A stretch of 64,000 bases of DNA, taken from NCBI RefSeq assembly GCF_030581075.1, contig NZ_JAUQSW010000009.1:186001-250000 (forward strand), read 5' to 3'. Numbering within the stretch: position 1 is the first letter of the stretch; every line of letters starts with the position of its first letter. This document shows positions 55,401 through 63,823 of the stretch, piece by piece. Origin of the DNA: Hymenobacter cheonanensis (GTDB taxonomy: Bacteria > Bacteroidota > Bacteroidia > Cytophagales > Hymenobacteraceae). The notes beneath the pieces are model-generated. The model saw nothing but the letters and a program-made list of their open reading frames with translations. It did no database searches and had not been told where the DNA came from. A program made the translations under genes and the position numbers.

Positions 55401-55468
55401 AAAGCCAGCCGGGGGTGGGCTCTACCTTCACCGTTGTGCTGCCCGACCAGGATGCGGCCAAAGCTTAA
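52457..55468 (+). CDS. Multi-PAS sensor histidine kinase
   Basis: A 1003-residue cytoplasmic kinase with five PAS domains. The first is at about 10-145, the second at 155-280 (APVAIGLFQGPEQRVAAANE), the third at 350-475, the fourth at 490-620 and the fifth at 625-745; each ends in a D-V/T-x-Q-V-L-A-R-Q-Q linker. A coiled coil lies between PAS2 and PAS3. The kinase has His786 in YTASHDLKAPITN and a HATPase domain with YNLLSNGLKYR, DNGLGLDE and GSGVGLYMVKKI. Ligands are unknown. No response regulator is adjacent. No transmembrane segment, so signals are intracellular. Confidence 0.92.
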   Translation: MALAPSTVTLSAADDLLRATLAVSLTAINLLRPVPGAGGEIIDFVVEYLNPAAQRIVNLPEQPAGTLRALFPHVVTNGLLDFYRRVYTTGEASKYDFTHHTDGHDGFYLVAAQRSGQLLVVSLTDSSAYEPATVEQALRTSQAREQAARLAVEHERNLLDTVLQQAPVAIGLFQGPEQRVAAANEQLCAMWGYAPAQVLGKPLLEGVPELRGQGFTEQIAAVARTGVPFVGREAAAQLPQNGRLETAYFNFVYQPLYDSRGELLGVLDIATDVTEQVLARQQVQHLNEELAATNEELLAANWELLASNAELAHTQAQLQQLNQQLEDRVLARTQALLEARADAEQQRRRLERFFMQAPAAICIFDGPDFVFELVNPAYQKLFPGRLLLGQPLLAALPELADQPVWHTLGQVYTTGQTHEELDIHLAVAKHEGGPLEDFYFHYIQQARYDEQGRIDGVLVFALDVTTQVLAQQRAETLQAQLLAAAQRQVQERETFYRVFEHTPAVIGLLRGPEHRVSYYNAAYQLLLGGRPMRGRTVIDMQPEAETQGFIALLDHVYATGETYFGVEVPLEVAPLGPEPAKTVYLNFTYQAYREDNRIVGISVFATDVTEQVLARQQRAAAQAQLQAVLEQAPVAIAIVQGPNYLIEVANPLIASIWGRTQAQLLGQPLFDALPEAREQGFPEILAKVMQEGQPFLAQEVSALLERHGQLDTVYLNFVYQPLRDEAGCIDSVAIVATEVSEQVAARQQIAHANQQLRAINTEFDEANQQLVRTNVDLDNFIYTASHDLKAPITNIEGLLTALREQLPPAVRRAEQVAPLLAMMQGSVERFQKTIAQLADISKLQQAHAQPPELVDLATLVEDIRLDLLPELAHGATLTLDVAACPTVAFSAKNLRSIIYNLLSNGLKYRAPERAPVVQLRCHRTRHAVVLEVQDNGLGLDEGQQSQLFQMFQRLHSHVEGSGVGLYMVKKIVENAGGTITVQSQPGVGSTFTVVLPDQDAAKA

Positions 55469-55480
55469 GCAGCCCGCCGG

Positions 55481-56263
55481 CTAGGGCCGGCGCACCGGTG
55501 CGGCGGCGCTTTGAGGCCTGGGGCGGAAGGAAAATGCCCACAGCAGCTGTACTACTACCGGCCGTCCATTCTGGATGCCGGGCACGAACGGGGGCAGTGC
55601 GGCCAGCACGCGCCGTGCCTCTTCGTCGCAGCCGTAGCCCAAGCTCTTCACTACGTGCGGGTTAAGCACCTCGCCGCGCGTGCCCACCAGAAAGCTGAGG
55701 TACACCAGCCCCCTGGCCCCGTGCAGCCGGGCGGCGGCCGGGTACTGCAGCAGTTGCCGCACGCGCTGGCTCGCCGTGCTATCGCCGCCGGGCAGGTGCG
55801 GCATGGCCGCCACGTAGGTATAGATGGGCGACGGCCGCGCCGTATCGGCCGAATTTACCCGTGCTATCTCGGCCAGCAAGCCCGGCGAGGGGGCAGGCTG
55901 CCGGGCGGGCAGCACCAGCCCGAAGGGCCTGGCCTCGTCCTCTCCCCCCGCCCACCCCGCGCGCAGTACCTCGAACAGCCCCGCCCGGCCCAGGCAAAGC
56001 AGGCTGATGAGGGCTAGCCCCGCCAGCCAAGCCGGGCCGGTGCGGCGCTCGGCGGCCGGGGTGGCCACTACCACCACCAGCACTACTAGCGCAGCCACGC
56101 CGGCCGCCAGCCCCACCAGCCAGTACAGTAGGGTCGCCGCGCCGGCTAATATGTGGTCTATCTCCGAGACCCGGCTGGCCAGCGGCCACAGGCACAGGCC
56201 AAGCAGCAGGCCGCTCAGGGCCAGGCGCCGGCCAGCGCGGGCGGGCGGGGCAGCCCTAGCCAC
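55481..56263 (-). CDS. Membrane protein with TonB-like C-terminal domain
   Basis: A 260-residue protein with three or four hydrophobic segments in the N-terminal half (LALSGLLLGLCLWPLA, VGLAAGVAALVVLVVVVA, LAGLALISLLCLGRAGL). The C-terminal domain (ARGLVYLSFLVGTRGEVLN, ALPPFVPGIQNGRPVVVQL) is the TonB C-terminal beta-alpha-beta fold. TonB-type proteins energise outer-membrane receptors or, as here without the usual single anchor, have unknown roles. It shares its first base with the murI stop. Confidence 0.75.
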   Translation of the reverse strand: MARAAPPARAGRRLALSGLLLGLCLWPLASRVSEIDHILAGAATLLYWLVGLAAGVAALVVLVVVVATPAAERRTGPAWLAGLALISLLCLGRAGLFEVLRAGWAGGEDEARPFGLVLPARQPAPSPGLLAEIARVNSADTARPSPIYTYVAAMPHLPGGDSTASQRVRQLLQYPAAARLHGARGLVYLSFLVGTRGEVLNPHVVKSLGYGCDEEARRVLAALPPFVPGIQNGRPVVVQLLWAFSFRPRPQSAAAPVRRP

Positions 56264-57096
56264 TACTCCCAGAGCGGGTAGTGCTCCAGCTGCACTTCCT
56301 GGCCGAAAAACAGGCGCGTGCTTTCCTCAAAAGAGCGCGTGAAATCGCTGACGTAGAAGTGGTGCGCGGGGCTGGCGCCCTCGGCGGGGCTAGCCAGCAG
56401 CTGGCGGGCGGCCAGGGCCTCGGCCACGGTGGTGGCCACCACGTCGGAAGGGTCGAGCACGGCCACGCGGCCCTGGTAATAGGCCTCCATCTGGGGCTTG
56501 ATGAGCGGGAAGTGCGTGCAGGCCAGCAGCAGGGCCTCAATACCTTGCAGGGTCGGGTGGTCGAGGTAAGCACGAATAATCTCCTCCGACACGCGGCCCT
56601 GGGCAAAGCCTTCCTCAATCATCGGAATGAGCAGCGGCGTAGCCAGCGCGTGCAGGTCCACGCCCAGGTCGAGCTGGTCGATTTTTTTGCGGTAGATGTT
56701 GGAGCCCACCGTTTGCTTGGTGCCGATGAGGCCCACCGAGCGGCCGGCGTAGTGCCGGCTCACGTGCGCCACCACGGGGTCTATCATCCCCACTACCACG
56801 GCTTTAGAGCCCACGTACTCGCGCACCAGCTCGTAGGCGGCGGCGCTGGCCGAGTTGCAGGCAATGAGGATGAGCTTGCAGTGCTGGCGCAGCAGTACAT
56901 CGCAGATTTTAACGGCGTAGGCCTGGATGGCGGCCGTACTTTTCTCGCCGTAGGGCAGGTGGGCGGTGTCGCCGAAGTACACCAGCCGCTCGTGGGGCAG
57001 GCGCTGGGCCACGGCCCGGGCCACGGTGAGCCCCCCGATGCCGGAGTCGAAAATGCCAATGGGCCGGGCGGCTAGGTCGGGAGCAGAAGTCGTCAT
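56263..57096 (-). CDS. murI: Glutamate racemase
   Basis: A 277-residue cofactor-independent racemase making D-Glu for peptidoglycan. Both catalytic cysteines are visible: LIACNSASAAAYELV and LLACTHFPLIKPQME. PIGIFDSGIGGLTVARAV and LVYFGDTAHLPYG complete the family. ATG 57096 (MTTSAPDLAARPIG) is chosen over a TTG at 57108; a GACCTTTG box (minus, 57106-57113) lies 9 bp before it. Confidence 0.95.
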   Translation of the reverse strand: MTTSAPDLAARPIGIFDSGIGGLTVARAVAQRLPHERLVYFGDTAHLPYGEKSTAAIQAYAVKICDVLLRQHCKLILIACNSASAAAYELVREYVGSKAVVVGMIDPVVAHVSRHYAGRSVGLIGTKQTVGSNIYRKKIDQLDLGVDLHALATPLLIPMIEEGFAQGRVSEEIIRAYLDHPTLQGIEALLLACTHFPLIKPQMEAYYQGRVAVLDPSDVVATTVAEALAARQLLASPAEGASPAHHFYVSDFTRSFEESTRLFFGQEVQLEHYPLWE

Positions 57097-57105
57097 AGGT
57101 ACGGG

Positions 57106-57113
57106 CAAAGGTC
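57106..57113 (-). promoter_or_regulatory. Candidate -7 box variant (GACCTTTG) before murI
   Basis: Minus strand, 9 bp before the ATG; same octamer as before murB and the RlmL-like gene. Confidence 0.4.
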
Positions 57114-57217
57114 GGGCAATTCGGCGGTTTGGGCGGGTGCGGGGGCTAGCCCAACTTGCACAAGTCTGGGTTCGTTTCTATTTTTCGCGCTCGTTTATCC
57201 TTCGTAGTGACTATTTT

Positions 57218-57451
57218 ATGAGCACAGTTTTACTGGAAATAGACCAGGCCCTGGCCAGCTACCACGCCCGGCTCGGGGCCCGCCCGGTGGCCGTGTACCT
57301 GGGCGAGCGCAAGTTTACCCAGCTGATTCTCGATGTGGCGCAGCTAGGCGCCCCGCCTGCCCTCAGCACCGATGCCGGCCGCCCCCGCACCTACCGCAAC
57401 CTGGAGCTGCTGCGCGACGAGGTGAACGTAGACGCCCTGCGGATAATCTAG
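57218..57451 (+). CDS. Small hypothetical protein
   Basis: A 77-residue soluble protein (MSTVLLEIDQALASYHARLG). The region RPVAVYLGERKFTQLILDVA and the RTYRNLELLRDEVNVDALRI end are regular and codon-like. Neighbours point away from it on the minus strand. Not recognised; the start at 57218 is supported by an ATG and a leader with no other signal. Confidence 0.6.
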   Translation: MSTVLLEIDQALASYHARLGARPVAVYLGERKFTQLILDVAQLGAPPALSTDAGRPRTYRNLELLRDEVNVDALRII

Positions 57452-57496
57452 ACCGCAGATTTAACGGATGGCGCCAACACGCCGCTGCGCGGCTGG

Positions 57497-58021
57497 CTAG
57501 GCCGGCGCTAGGCGCTCCAGCACCACCACGGGCTGGTTTTTGAAGGTGGTGCGGCCAACCTCCTGGTAGCCCAGGCGGGTGGCTAGCCGCAGGGAGGGCT
57601 GATTATCAGGGCTGATGATGCAAACCGTGCGGGGCTGCGGCAGGTGCGCATCGCCCCAGGCCAGGGCGGCGCCCAGGGCCTCGGTGGCGTAGCCCCGGCC
57701 GTGGGCGTGCGGGGCCAGCGACCACCCGGCTTCGGGCCACGCCAGGGCGGGCACGATATCGCGTCGGAAGTCGGCAAAGCCGACGGCGCCCACGTACTCG
57801 CCCGTAGCTTTTTCCTCGATGGCCCAGTACCCGAAGCCGCACACCACCCACAGGCCGGTGTCGCGCAGCAGGCGGGGCCACACGTCGGCCTCCGTGGCCG
57901 GCTGCCCGGTAATGTATTGGTAAAACTGCGGCTGCTGCCACATGGCCAGCAGGGGCGCCAGGTCGGCGGCCTGGTAGGCGCGCAGCCGCAGGCGCGCCGT
58001 TTCGAGCACGGGAATGGTCAT
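57497..58021 (-). CDS. GNAT family N-acetyltransferase
   Basis: A 174-residue RimJ/RimL-type GNAT. ETARLRLRAYQAADLAPLLA, then GYWAIEEKATGEYVGAVGFAD and the acetyl-CoA loop LAPHAHGRGYATEALGAALA, and ISPDNQPSLRLATRLGYQE. Substrate (a protein N-terminus or small amine) unknown. Its start abuts the stop of the SGNH hydrolase gene; they are probably co-transcribed. Confidence 0.9.
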   Translation of the reverse strand: MTIPVLETARLRLRAYQAADLAPLLAMWQQPQFYQYITGQPATEADVWPRLLRDTGLWVVCGFGYWAIEEKATGEYVGAVGFADFRRDIVPALAWPEAGWSLAPHAHGRGYATEALGAALAWGDAHLPQPRTVCIISPDNQPSLRLATRLGYQEVGRTTFKNQPVVVLERLAPA

Positions 58022-58702
58022 TTACAGAATGGGTTGCAAAGTGCGCCACACGGTGCGCGCCACCAATTTATGGCCCTCGGGCGTGGGGTGAATGCCATCG
58101 CGCTGGTTGAGCTTGGCGATGCCGCCCACGTTTTCGAGCAGAAACGGAATGAGCGTCAGCTTGTTCCTGGCGGCCGTTTCGGCGTAGAGCTTCTTGAAAT
58201 CGGCGGCGTAGGCGGCGCCCATGTTGGGCGGAATCTGCATGCCGGCGAGCACTATTTTGGCCTGCGGGGCCTTTTGGCGCACGGTGTCGATGATGGCTTG
58301 CAAGTTTTTGCGGGTATCGGTGAGGGGCAGGCCGCGCAGGCCGTCGTTGCCGCCCAGCTCCAGCACAAACACGCCCACCGGCTGGCGGCTCAGCACCCAG
58401 CCAATGCGCGAGCGGCCGCCGGCCGTGGTTTCGCCGCTGAGGCCGGCATTGACGACGGTGTAGGGCAGGTGCAGCGAATCGACGCGCGCCTCGATGAGCG
58501 CGGGGTAGGCTTCGTCGGGCTCCACGCCCAGCCCCGCCGTGATGCTGTCGCCGAAGAACAGGATGGCGGCCTGGCCCTTGGGTGCGGGTGCCTCGGCTGT
58601 TGCCGCGGGGCTAGCCGGGGTTTTGGTGGCGGAAGAAGAGTCGGATTGGCAGCCGGCGGCCAGCAGGGCTAGCAGCAGCGCGCTTCCAGGCAGGTACTTC
58701 AT
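58022..58702 (-). CDS. Lipoprotein SGNH/GDSL hydrolase (arylesterase/TesA-like)
   Basis: A 226-residue lipoprotein. Signal MKYLPGSALLLALLAAGC with Cys18. Block I ILFFGDSITAGLGVEPDEAY (Ser of GDS), block II GLSGETTAGG, block III VLELGGNDGLRGLP and block V DGIHPTPEGHKLVA (Asp and His) are complete. It hydrolyses an acyl or acetyl ester in the periplasm. Co-directional with the GNAT gene. ATG 58702 (58714 is four codons earlier). Confidence 0.9.
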   Translation of the reverse strand: MKYLPGSALLLALLAAGCQSDSSSATKTPASPAATAEAPAPKGQAAILFFGDSITAGLGVEPDEAYPALIEARVDSLHLPYTVVNAGLSGETTAGGRSRIGWVLSRQPVGVFVLELGGNDGLRGLPLTDTRKNLQAIIDTVRQKAPQAKIVLAGMQIPPNMGAAYAADFKKLYAETAARNKLTLIPFLLENVGGIAKLNQRDGIHPTPEGHKLVARTVWRTLQPIL

Positions 58703-58824
58703 GGGGAAAGGCAAAATCGGGCGAAAGTATAGGCCGGCGTTGTGCGTCCTACGTAGCGTATAACCGCCGGGATGACGTTTTTCTTCCCCAAAGATTGTTG
58801 CCTGCTTACTAGCGCGTTTTAAAA

Positions 58825-58919
58825 GGCGTCGTGCTGAGCAAAGTGAAGCAGCTCGCTCGCTTCACCAGCACTAGCCAGCGATGCGGCGCAGCTGTTTCGC
58901 TTCGTTTAACATGACAGCC
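58825..58919. repeat. Diverged palindrome, GTCATGCTGA family, copy A5
   Basis: Arms GGCGTCGTGCTGAGCAAAGT... and the right half GCGCAGCTGTTTCGCTTCGT...ATGACAGCC are related but with many mismatches, so the copy is older. The surrounding 284-bp gap holds nothing else except the promoter of the ABC ATPase. Confidence 0.7.
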
Positions 58920-58998
58920 GTTTTTATCGCCCGCTGGCTCGCCCACGCCGCCTGCTCAGCAATTCATACCTCATCCTTTAGACTTCACAAGCAACTGA

Positions 58999-59685
<687 letters not shown>

Positions 59686-59710
59686 CCCTAGCGCTTGCTG
59701 ATGAATACTG

Positions 59711-59917
59711 GCGCGAGTTTAGGCGTAGCCGTAACTCGTGCTTAACCATGACGTGGAGGCTGTGCCTCCACTGCCGCGCCAGCGGCATCCTGCGGCAGAA
59801 CAGTGTAGAATAACAAGGCATTAACCAAGTGAGCAACAATTGCCGCTAGCGCGGCAGCGGAGGCGCAGCCTCCGCAGTAAAGCCAGGCGCGAGTTAGGGC
59901 TACGCCTAAACTCGCGC
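59711..59917. repeat. About 207-bp palindromic element, family C copy 2
   Basis: Terminal arms GCGCGAGTTTAGGCGTAGCC and complement, then GTGGAGGCTGTGCCTCCACT and GCCGC arms as in copy 1 at 23081. It fills the gap between the ABC ATPase and its permease. The central part differs from copy 1. No ORF inside. Confidence 0.85.
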
Positions 59918-59944
59918 CAGCACCCAGCCAGTATCCAGATTATT

Positions 59945-62479
59945 ATGAATTTCAGTTGGTTGATTACAATGGCGTGGCGCGACTCGCGCCGCAGCCGCTC
60001 GCGGCTGGCGCTGTTTATGTCGAGCATTGTGCTGGGCATTGCGGCGCTGGTGGGCATCAATTCGTTTGGCGACAACCTGGCGCGCAGCATCAATGCGCAG
60101 GCCCGCGAGCTGGTGGGTGCCGACCTGGTGCTGTCCTCAAGCCAGCCGTTCGACTCTACCCTGCGGCCGGCCTTGCAGCGGCTGGGCCGCACCCGCACCG
60201 AGGAGGTATCGTTTGCCTCGCTCGTGTCGTTTCCGCGCACGCAGGGCGTGCGGCTGGCGCAGGTGCGGGCGCTGGGCGCGGGCTTCCCGTACTACGGCGC
60301 CTGGGAAACGCAGCCGGCGCAGGCCAGCGCCCAGTTTCGGGCCGGGCGGGCGAGCGGCGCGCTCGTCGATGACGTGCTGCTCGACCAGTTCAACGCCCGC
60401 GTGGGCGACTCGGTGAAGGTGGGCAGCCTCACGGTGCCCATTGTGGGGCGCGTGCTCAAAACGCCGGGCCAGAGCGGCTTCAGCGCCGCCGTGGCGCCCA
60501 AGGTGTTTATTCCCATTGCCTTATTAGCTAAAACCGGCCTCGTGCAGCGCGGCAGCCGGGTGCAGTACCGCACCTACTACCAGTTTGCGCCCACCGCCGA
60601 CGTGGCCGCCGCCATCAAGCCCCTGCAAACGCGCTTCGACCAGACGGGTATCGACACCGATACCGTGGCGAGCCGCCAGCAGGCCACCGGCCGCGCCTTC
60701 CGCGACCTCACCCGGTTTCTGAGCCTCGTGGCCTTCGTGGCGCTGCTGCTGGGCAGCGTGGGCGTGGCCAGCGCCGTGAGCCTTTATGTGAAGGAAAAGC
60801 TGGCCAGCGTGGCCGTGCTGCGCTGCCTGGGGGCTAGCGGGCGGCAGGCGCTGCTTATTTACTTGATTCAGACTTCGGGGCTGGGGCTGCTGGGCGCGGC
60901 CATCGGGGCGGGGCTGGGCGCGGTGGTGCAGCTGCTGCTGCCGAAGGTGCTAGGTGGTTTTCTACCCGTCGATGTGGCCGTGTCGGTATCGCCGGCCTCA
61001 GTGGCCCTGGGGCTGCTGACGGGGCTAGCCATGGCGGTGCTCTTTGCGCTGCTGCCGCTGCTGAGCATCCGGCGGGTGTCGCCGCTGCGGGTGCTGCGCG
61101 CCTCGCTGGAGGAAGACACCGCCACGCCCGACCCGCTGCGCGGGCTGGTGCTAGGGGGCATTGGGGCGTTTGTGCTGGGCTTTTCGTACTACCAAACCCG
61201 CGACTGGAAGCTGGCGCTGGGCTTCGCGGCCGGGCTACTGGCGGCGCTGGGCGCGCTGGCGGGCCTGGGCCTGGGGCTGCGCTGGGCCCTGCGGCGCTTC
61301 TTTCCCACCGGCTGGAGCTACGTGGCCCGGCAGGGGCTAGCCAACTTGTTCCGGCCCCAAAACCAGACCGTTACGCTCATTTTATCACTGGGACTGGGCA
61401 CGTTTTTGCTGGCTACGCTCTACCTCACGCAGGCGGTGCTGCTGGGCCGGGTGCAGCTTTCGGGCGCCGGCAATCAGCCCAACCTGGTGTTGTTCGACAT
61501 TCAAACCGAGCAGGAGCGCGGCGTCGAGCAATTGCTAACGGCCCAAAAACTGCCCATTTTGCAGCGCGTACCCATCGTGACCATGCGGCTGGCCGCCATC
61601 AACGGTAAGTCGGTAACCCAACTTAAAAAGGATACCGCCAACGGCATTCCGCCCTGGGCGCTAACGCGCGAGTACCGCGTGACCTACCGCGACACCCTTA
61701 GCAAAACCGAGAAGCTGGTGGCGGGCACCCCGCCCCAGCGTGCCCCGGCCGGCGGCCTGCCCCGCGTGTCGGTCGATGCCGGCTACTTCGAGCGCGTGAA
61801 GCTGAAGCTCGGCGACACGCTGACGTTCAACGTGCAGGGCGCGCCCATCGCCACGGTGGTAGGCGGCACCCGCGAGGTCGATTGGGGCCGCGTGCAAACC
61901 AATTTTCTGGTCGTTTTCCCCACCGGCGTGTTGGAGCAGGCGCCGCAGTTCCACGTCATCCTCACCCGCACCCCGAGCAACGCGGTGCTGGCCGCCGCCC
62001 AGCGCGCGCTGGTGCGCGACTTTCCCAACGTGTCGGCCATCGACCTGGGCCTGATTCTGCAAACGGTAGACGAGATTCTGACCAAAATTTCCTTCGTCAT
62101 TCGCTTCATGGCGGGCTTCAGCATCCTCACCGGGCTGCTGGTGCTGGCCAGCTCGGTGCTCATCAGCCGCTACCAGCGCACCCGTGAGAGCGTGCTGCTG
62201 CGCACGCTGGGCGCCAGCCGCAGCCAGATTCTGCGCATTACGCTGCTCGAATACGCCCTGCTGGGCTCACTGGCGGCCTTGGCAGGGGTGCTGCTGGCTA
62301 GCCTGGCCGCCTGGGCGCTGGCTACCTGGGTATTCGAAACGCCCTTTGCCCTCAGCGCGCTGTGGCCGCTGCCGGTGTTGGTGGCGCTCGTGGCGGGCCT
62401 CACGGCGCTTATCGGGGGCCTCAACAGCCGCTCGGTGCTGAGCCAGCCGCCGCTGGCCGTGCTGCGCGCCGAGGGCTAG
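59945..62479 (+). CDS. FtsX-like ABC transporter permease (YbbP-like)
   Basis: An 844-residue permease. After the basic start (MNFSWLITMAWRDSRRSRSR) there are two FtsX modules: an N-terminal periplasmic domain and three helices (LVAFVALLLGSVGVASAVSL ... ALGLLTGLAMAVLFALLPLL), then a central region with two helices, then a second periplasmic domain and a C-terminal FtsX module (FMAGFSILTGLLVLASSVLI ... LEYALLGSLAALAGVLLAS). It is likely to extract or move lipids or lipoproteins with the ATPase upstream. ATG 59945 is chosen as it starts the first helix; the open frame extends back into the repeat. Confidence 0.9.
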   Translation: MNFSWLITMAWRDSRRSRSRLALFMSSIVLGIAALVGINSFGDNLARSINAQARELVGADLVLSSSQPFDSTLRPALQRLGRTRTEEVSFASLVSFPRTQGVRLAQVRALGAGFPYYGAWETQPAQASAQFRAGRASGALVDDVLLDQFNARVGDSVKVGSLTVPIVGRVLKTPGQSGFSAAVAPKVFIPIALLAKTGLVQRGSRVQYRTYYQFAPTADVAAAIKPLQTRFDQTGIDTDTVASRQQATGRAFRDLTRFLSLVAFVALLLGSVGVASAVSLYVKEKLASVAVLRCLGASGRQALLIYLIQTSGLGLLGAAIGAGLGAVVQLLLPKVLGGFLPVDVAVSVSPASVALGLLTGLAMAVLFALLPLLSIRRVSPLRVLRASLEEDTATPDPLRGLVLGGIGAFVLGFSYYQTRDWKLALGFAAGLLAALGALAGLGLGLRWALRRFFPTGWSYVARQGLANLFRPQNQTVTLILSLGLGTFLLATLYLTQAVLLGRVQLSGAGNQPNLVLFDIQTEQERGVEQLLTAQKLPILQRVPIVTMRLAAINGKSVTQLKKDTANGIPPWALTREYRVTYRDTLSKTEKLVAGTPPQRAPAGGLPRVSVDAGYFERVKLKLGDTLTFNVQGAPIATVVGGTREVDWGRVQTNFLVVFPTGVLEQAPQFHVILTRTPSNAVLAAAQRALVRDFPNVSAIDLGLILQTVDEILTKISFVIRFMAGFSILTGLLVLASSVLISRYQRTRESVLLRTLGASRSQILRITLLEYALLGSLAALAGVLLASLAAWALATWVFETPFALSALWPLPVLVALVAGLTALIGGLNSRSVLSQPPLAVLRAEG

Positions 62480-62484
62480 GCCCC

Positions 62485-62694
62485 CAACTAGTTGCTTAAA
62501 AAGAACAACCAGTTGGGGTCAGCCCCCAACTGGTTGCCTGAAAAGAGAAACTTGTTTCGCAGCAAGCACAACTGGCTGCCAAAAAAGCGCAGCTTGTTCG
62601 TCAAAATGAAGAACTAGTTGGGGAGCGGGGCCAACTGACTGGCCAAAAAGCGCAACTTGTTTGGCTCGCCGGCCAACTGGTTGCGCTTTTTGGT
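62485..62694. repeat. 21-bp tandem array, ten units, dyad CAA-N4-TTG
   Basis: Ten 21-bp units, each with CAA-N4-TTG or a variant (CAACTAGTTG, CAACCAGTTG, CAACTGGTTG, AAACTTGTTT, CAGCTTGTTC, GAACTAGTTG, CAACTGACTG). In one plus-strand frame they read QLVA*KE, QPVGVSP, QLVA*KE, KLVSQQA, QLAAKKA, QLVRQNE, ELVGERG, QLTGQKA, QLVWLAG, QLVALFG; two units have stops. No gene covers it. It fills most of the 303-bp gap between the permease and HldA. Same design as the 46023 array with a different dyad. Confidence 0.85.
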
Positions 62695-62770
62695 TGGCTA
62701 CCGGCCCGGCGGGGCAACGCACGCCGCGGCCCCGCCGGGCTGCTCCGCCGCTCAAACCCGCACACGGGCC

Positions 62771-62778
62771 TAATTTTG
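62771..62778 (+). promoter_or_regulatory. Candidate -7 box (TAATTTTG) of hldA
   Basis: Perfect TAnnTTTG match ending 4 bp before the ATG at 62783, pointing to a leaderless transcript. Confidence 0.45.
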
Positions 62779-62782
62779 CCTC

Positions 62783-63781
62783 ATGCCTGCCCCTTCTCCC
62801 CTAGCCAAGCTCTTCGCCGATTTCAACAACCTTCAAGTGCTCATCGTGGGCGATGTTATGGTTGATGCCTACGTGTGGGGCCGCGCCAGCCGGCTCTCGC
62901 CCGAAGCGCCGGTGCCCGTCGTAAACGTAGACCGCACCGAAAACCGCCTCGGCGGCGCCGCCAACGTGGCCCTCAATGTGCAGGCCCTCGGGGCCACGCC
63001 GCTGCTGTGCTCGGTGGTGGGCGACGACCAGGGTGGCGACCAGCTGCTGCAGCTGCTGCACACGCACCACCTGCCCGACACCGGCATTATCCGCAGCGCG
63101 CACCGGCCCACCACCTTCAAGCAGCGCATTCTGGCCCACGGCCAGCAGCTCGTGCGCATCGATTCGGAGGTCGAAACCGACCTCAATGCCGAGGAAGCCG
63201 CCCAGCTGCTAGCGGCTTATGATGACCTGCTGCCCCGCGCCGACGTGGTTATTTTTGAGGACTACGATAAGGGCGTTTTGGCCGAAGCGGTTATTGCCCA
63301 GTGCATTGCCCGCGCCCGCGAGCGCGGCGTGCCCACGGTAGTAGACCCTAAGAAAAAGAATTTTCTGGCATATCGCCACTGCACCCTCTTCAAGCCCAAC
63401 CTCAAGGAGCTGCGCGAAGGCCTCAAGCTGGAATTTGGCGCCCCCGATGCCGACCGCCCCGGCTTCGAGGCCGCCGTGGCCCGCCTGCGCGAGGTGCTCA
63501 CGCCCGAGATTGTGCTCGTCACGCTTTCCGAACACGGCGTTTTTGCCCAGCAGAACGCCGAAAAAACGTACCTCCCGGCCCACCTGCGCACCATCTCCGA
63601 CGTGTCGGGCGCGGGCGATACCGTTATCAGCATTGCCGCGCTGTGCGTGGCGCTGGGCCAGCCTGCGGCCTTCACCGCAGCCCTGGCCAACCTCGGCGGC
63701 GGCCTGGTGTGCGAGCAGGTGGGCGTAGTGCCCATCGAAAAGCCCCTGCTGCTGGCCGAGGCCGAAGCGGCGGGGCTGTAG
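62783..63781 (+). CDS. hldA: D-glycero-beta-D-manno-heptose-7-phosphate kinase
   Basis: A 332-residue PfkB/ribokinase-type kinase matching the kinase domain of HldE. Motifs: VLIVGDVMVDAYVWG, SPEAPVPVVNVDRTENRLGG, GGAANVALNVQALGA, VDPKKKNFLAY, KPNLKELREGL and the anion-hole loop ISDVSGAGDTVIS. It makes the heptose 1,7-bisphosphate precursor of LPS core heptose. The adenylyltransferase domain of the bifunctional HldE is missing, so it should be a separate gene elsewhere, as is usual in this phylum. Confidence 0.93.
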   Translation: MPAPSPLAKLFADFNNLQVLIVGDVMVDAYVWGRASRLSPEAPVPVVNVDRTENRLGGAANVALNVQALGATPLLCSVVGDDQGGDQLLQLLHTHHLPDTGIIRSAHRPTTFKQRILAHGQQLVRIDSEVETDLNAEEAAQLLAAYDDLLPRADVVIFEDYDKGVLAEAVIAQCIARARERGVPTVVDPKKKNFLAYRHCTLFKPNLKELREGLKLEFGAPDADRPGFEAAVARLREVLTPEIVLVTLSEHGVFAQQNAEKTYLPAHLRTISDVSGAGDTVISIAALCVALGQPAAFTAALANLGGGLVCEQVGVVPIEKPLLLAEAEAAGL

Positions 63782-63823
63782 CGCGGGCCAGCCAGCAAGT
63801 GGGCTTTGGCTACCTGGTTGAGC

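Noticed and set aside
62519..62755. 78-codon minus-strand frame through the 62.5 kb array
   Set aside because: Its residues are only the repeat read on the other strand; no start signal or relative is known.
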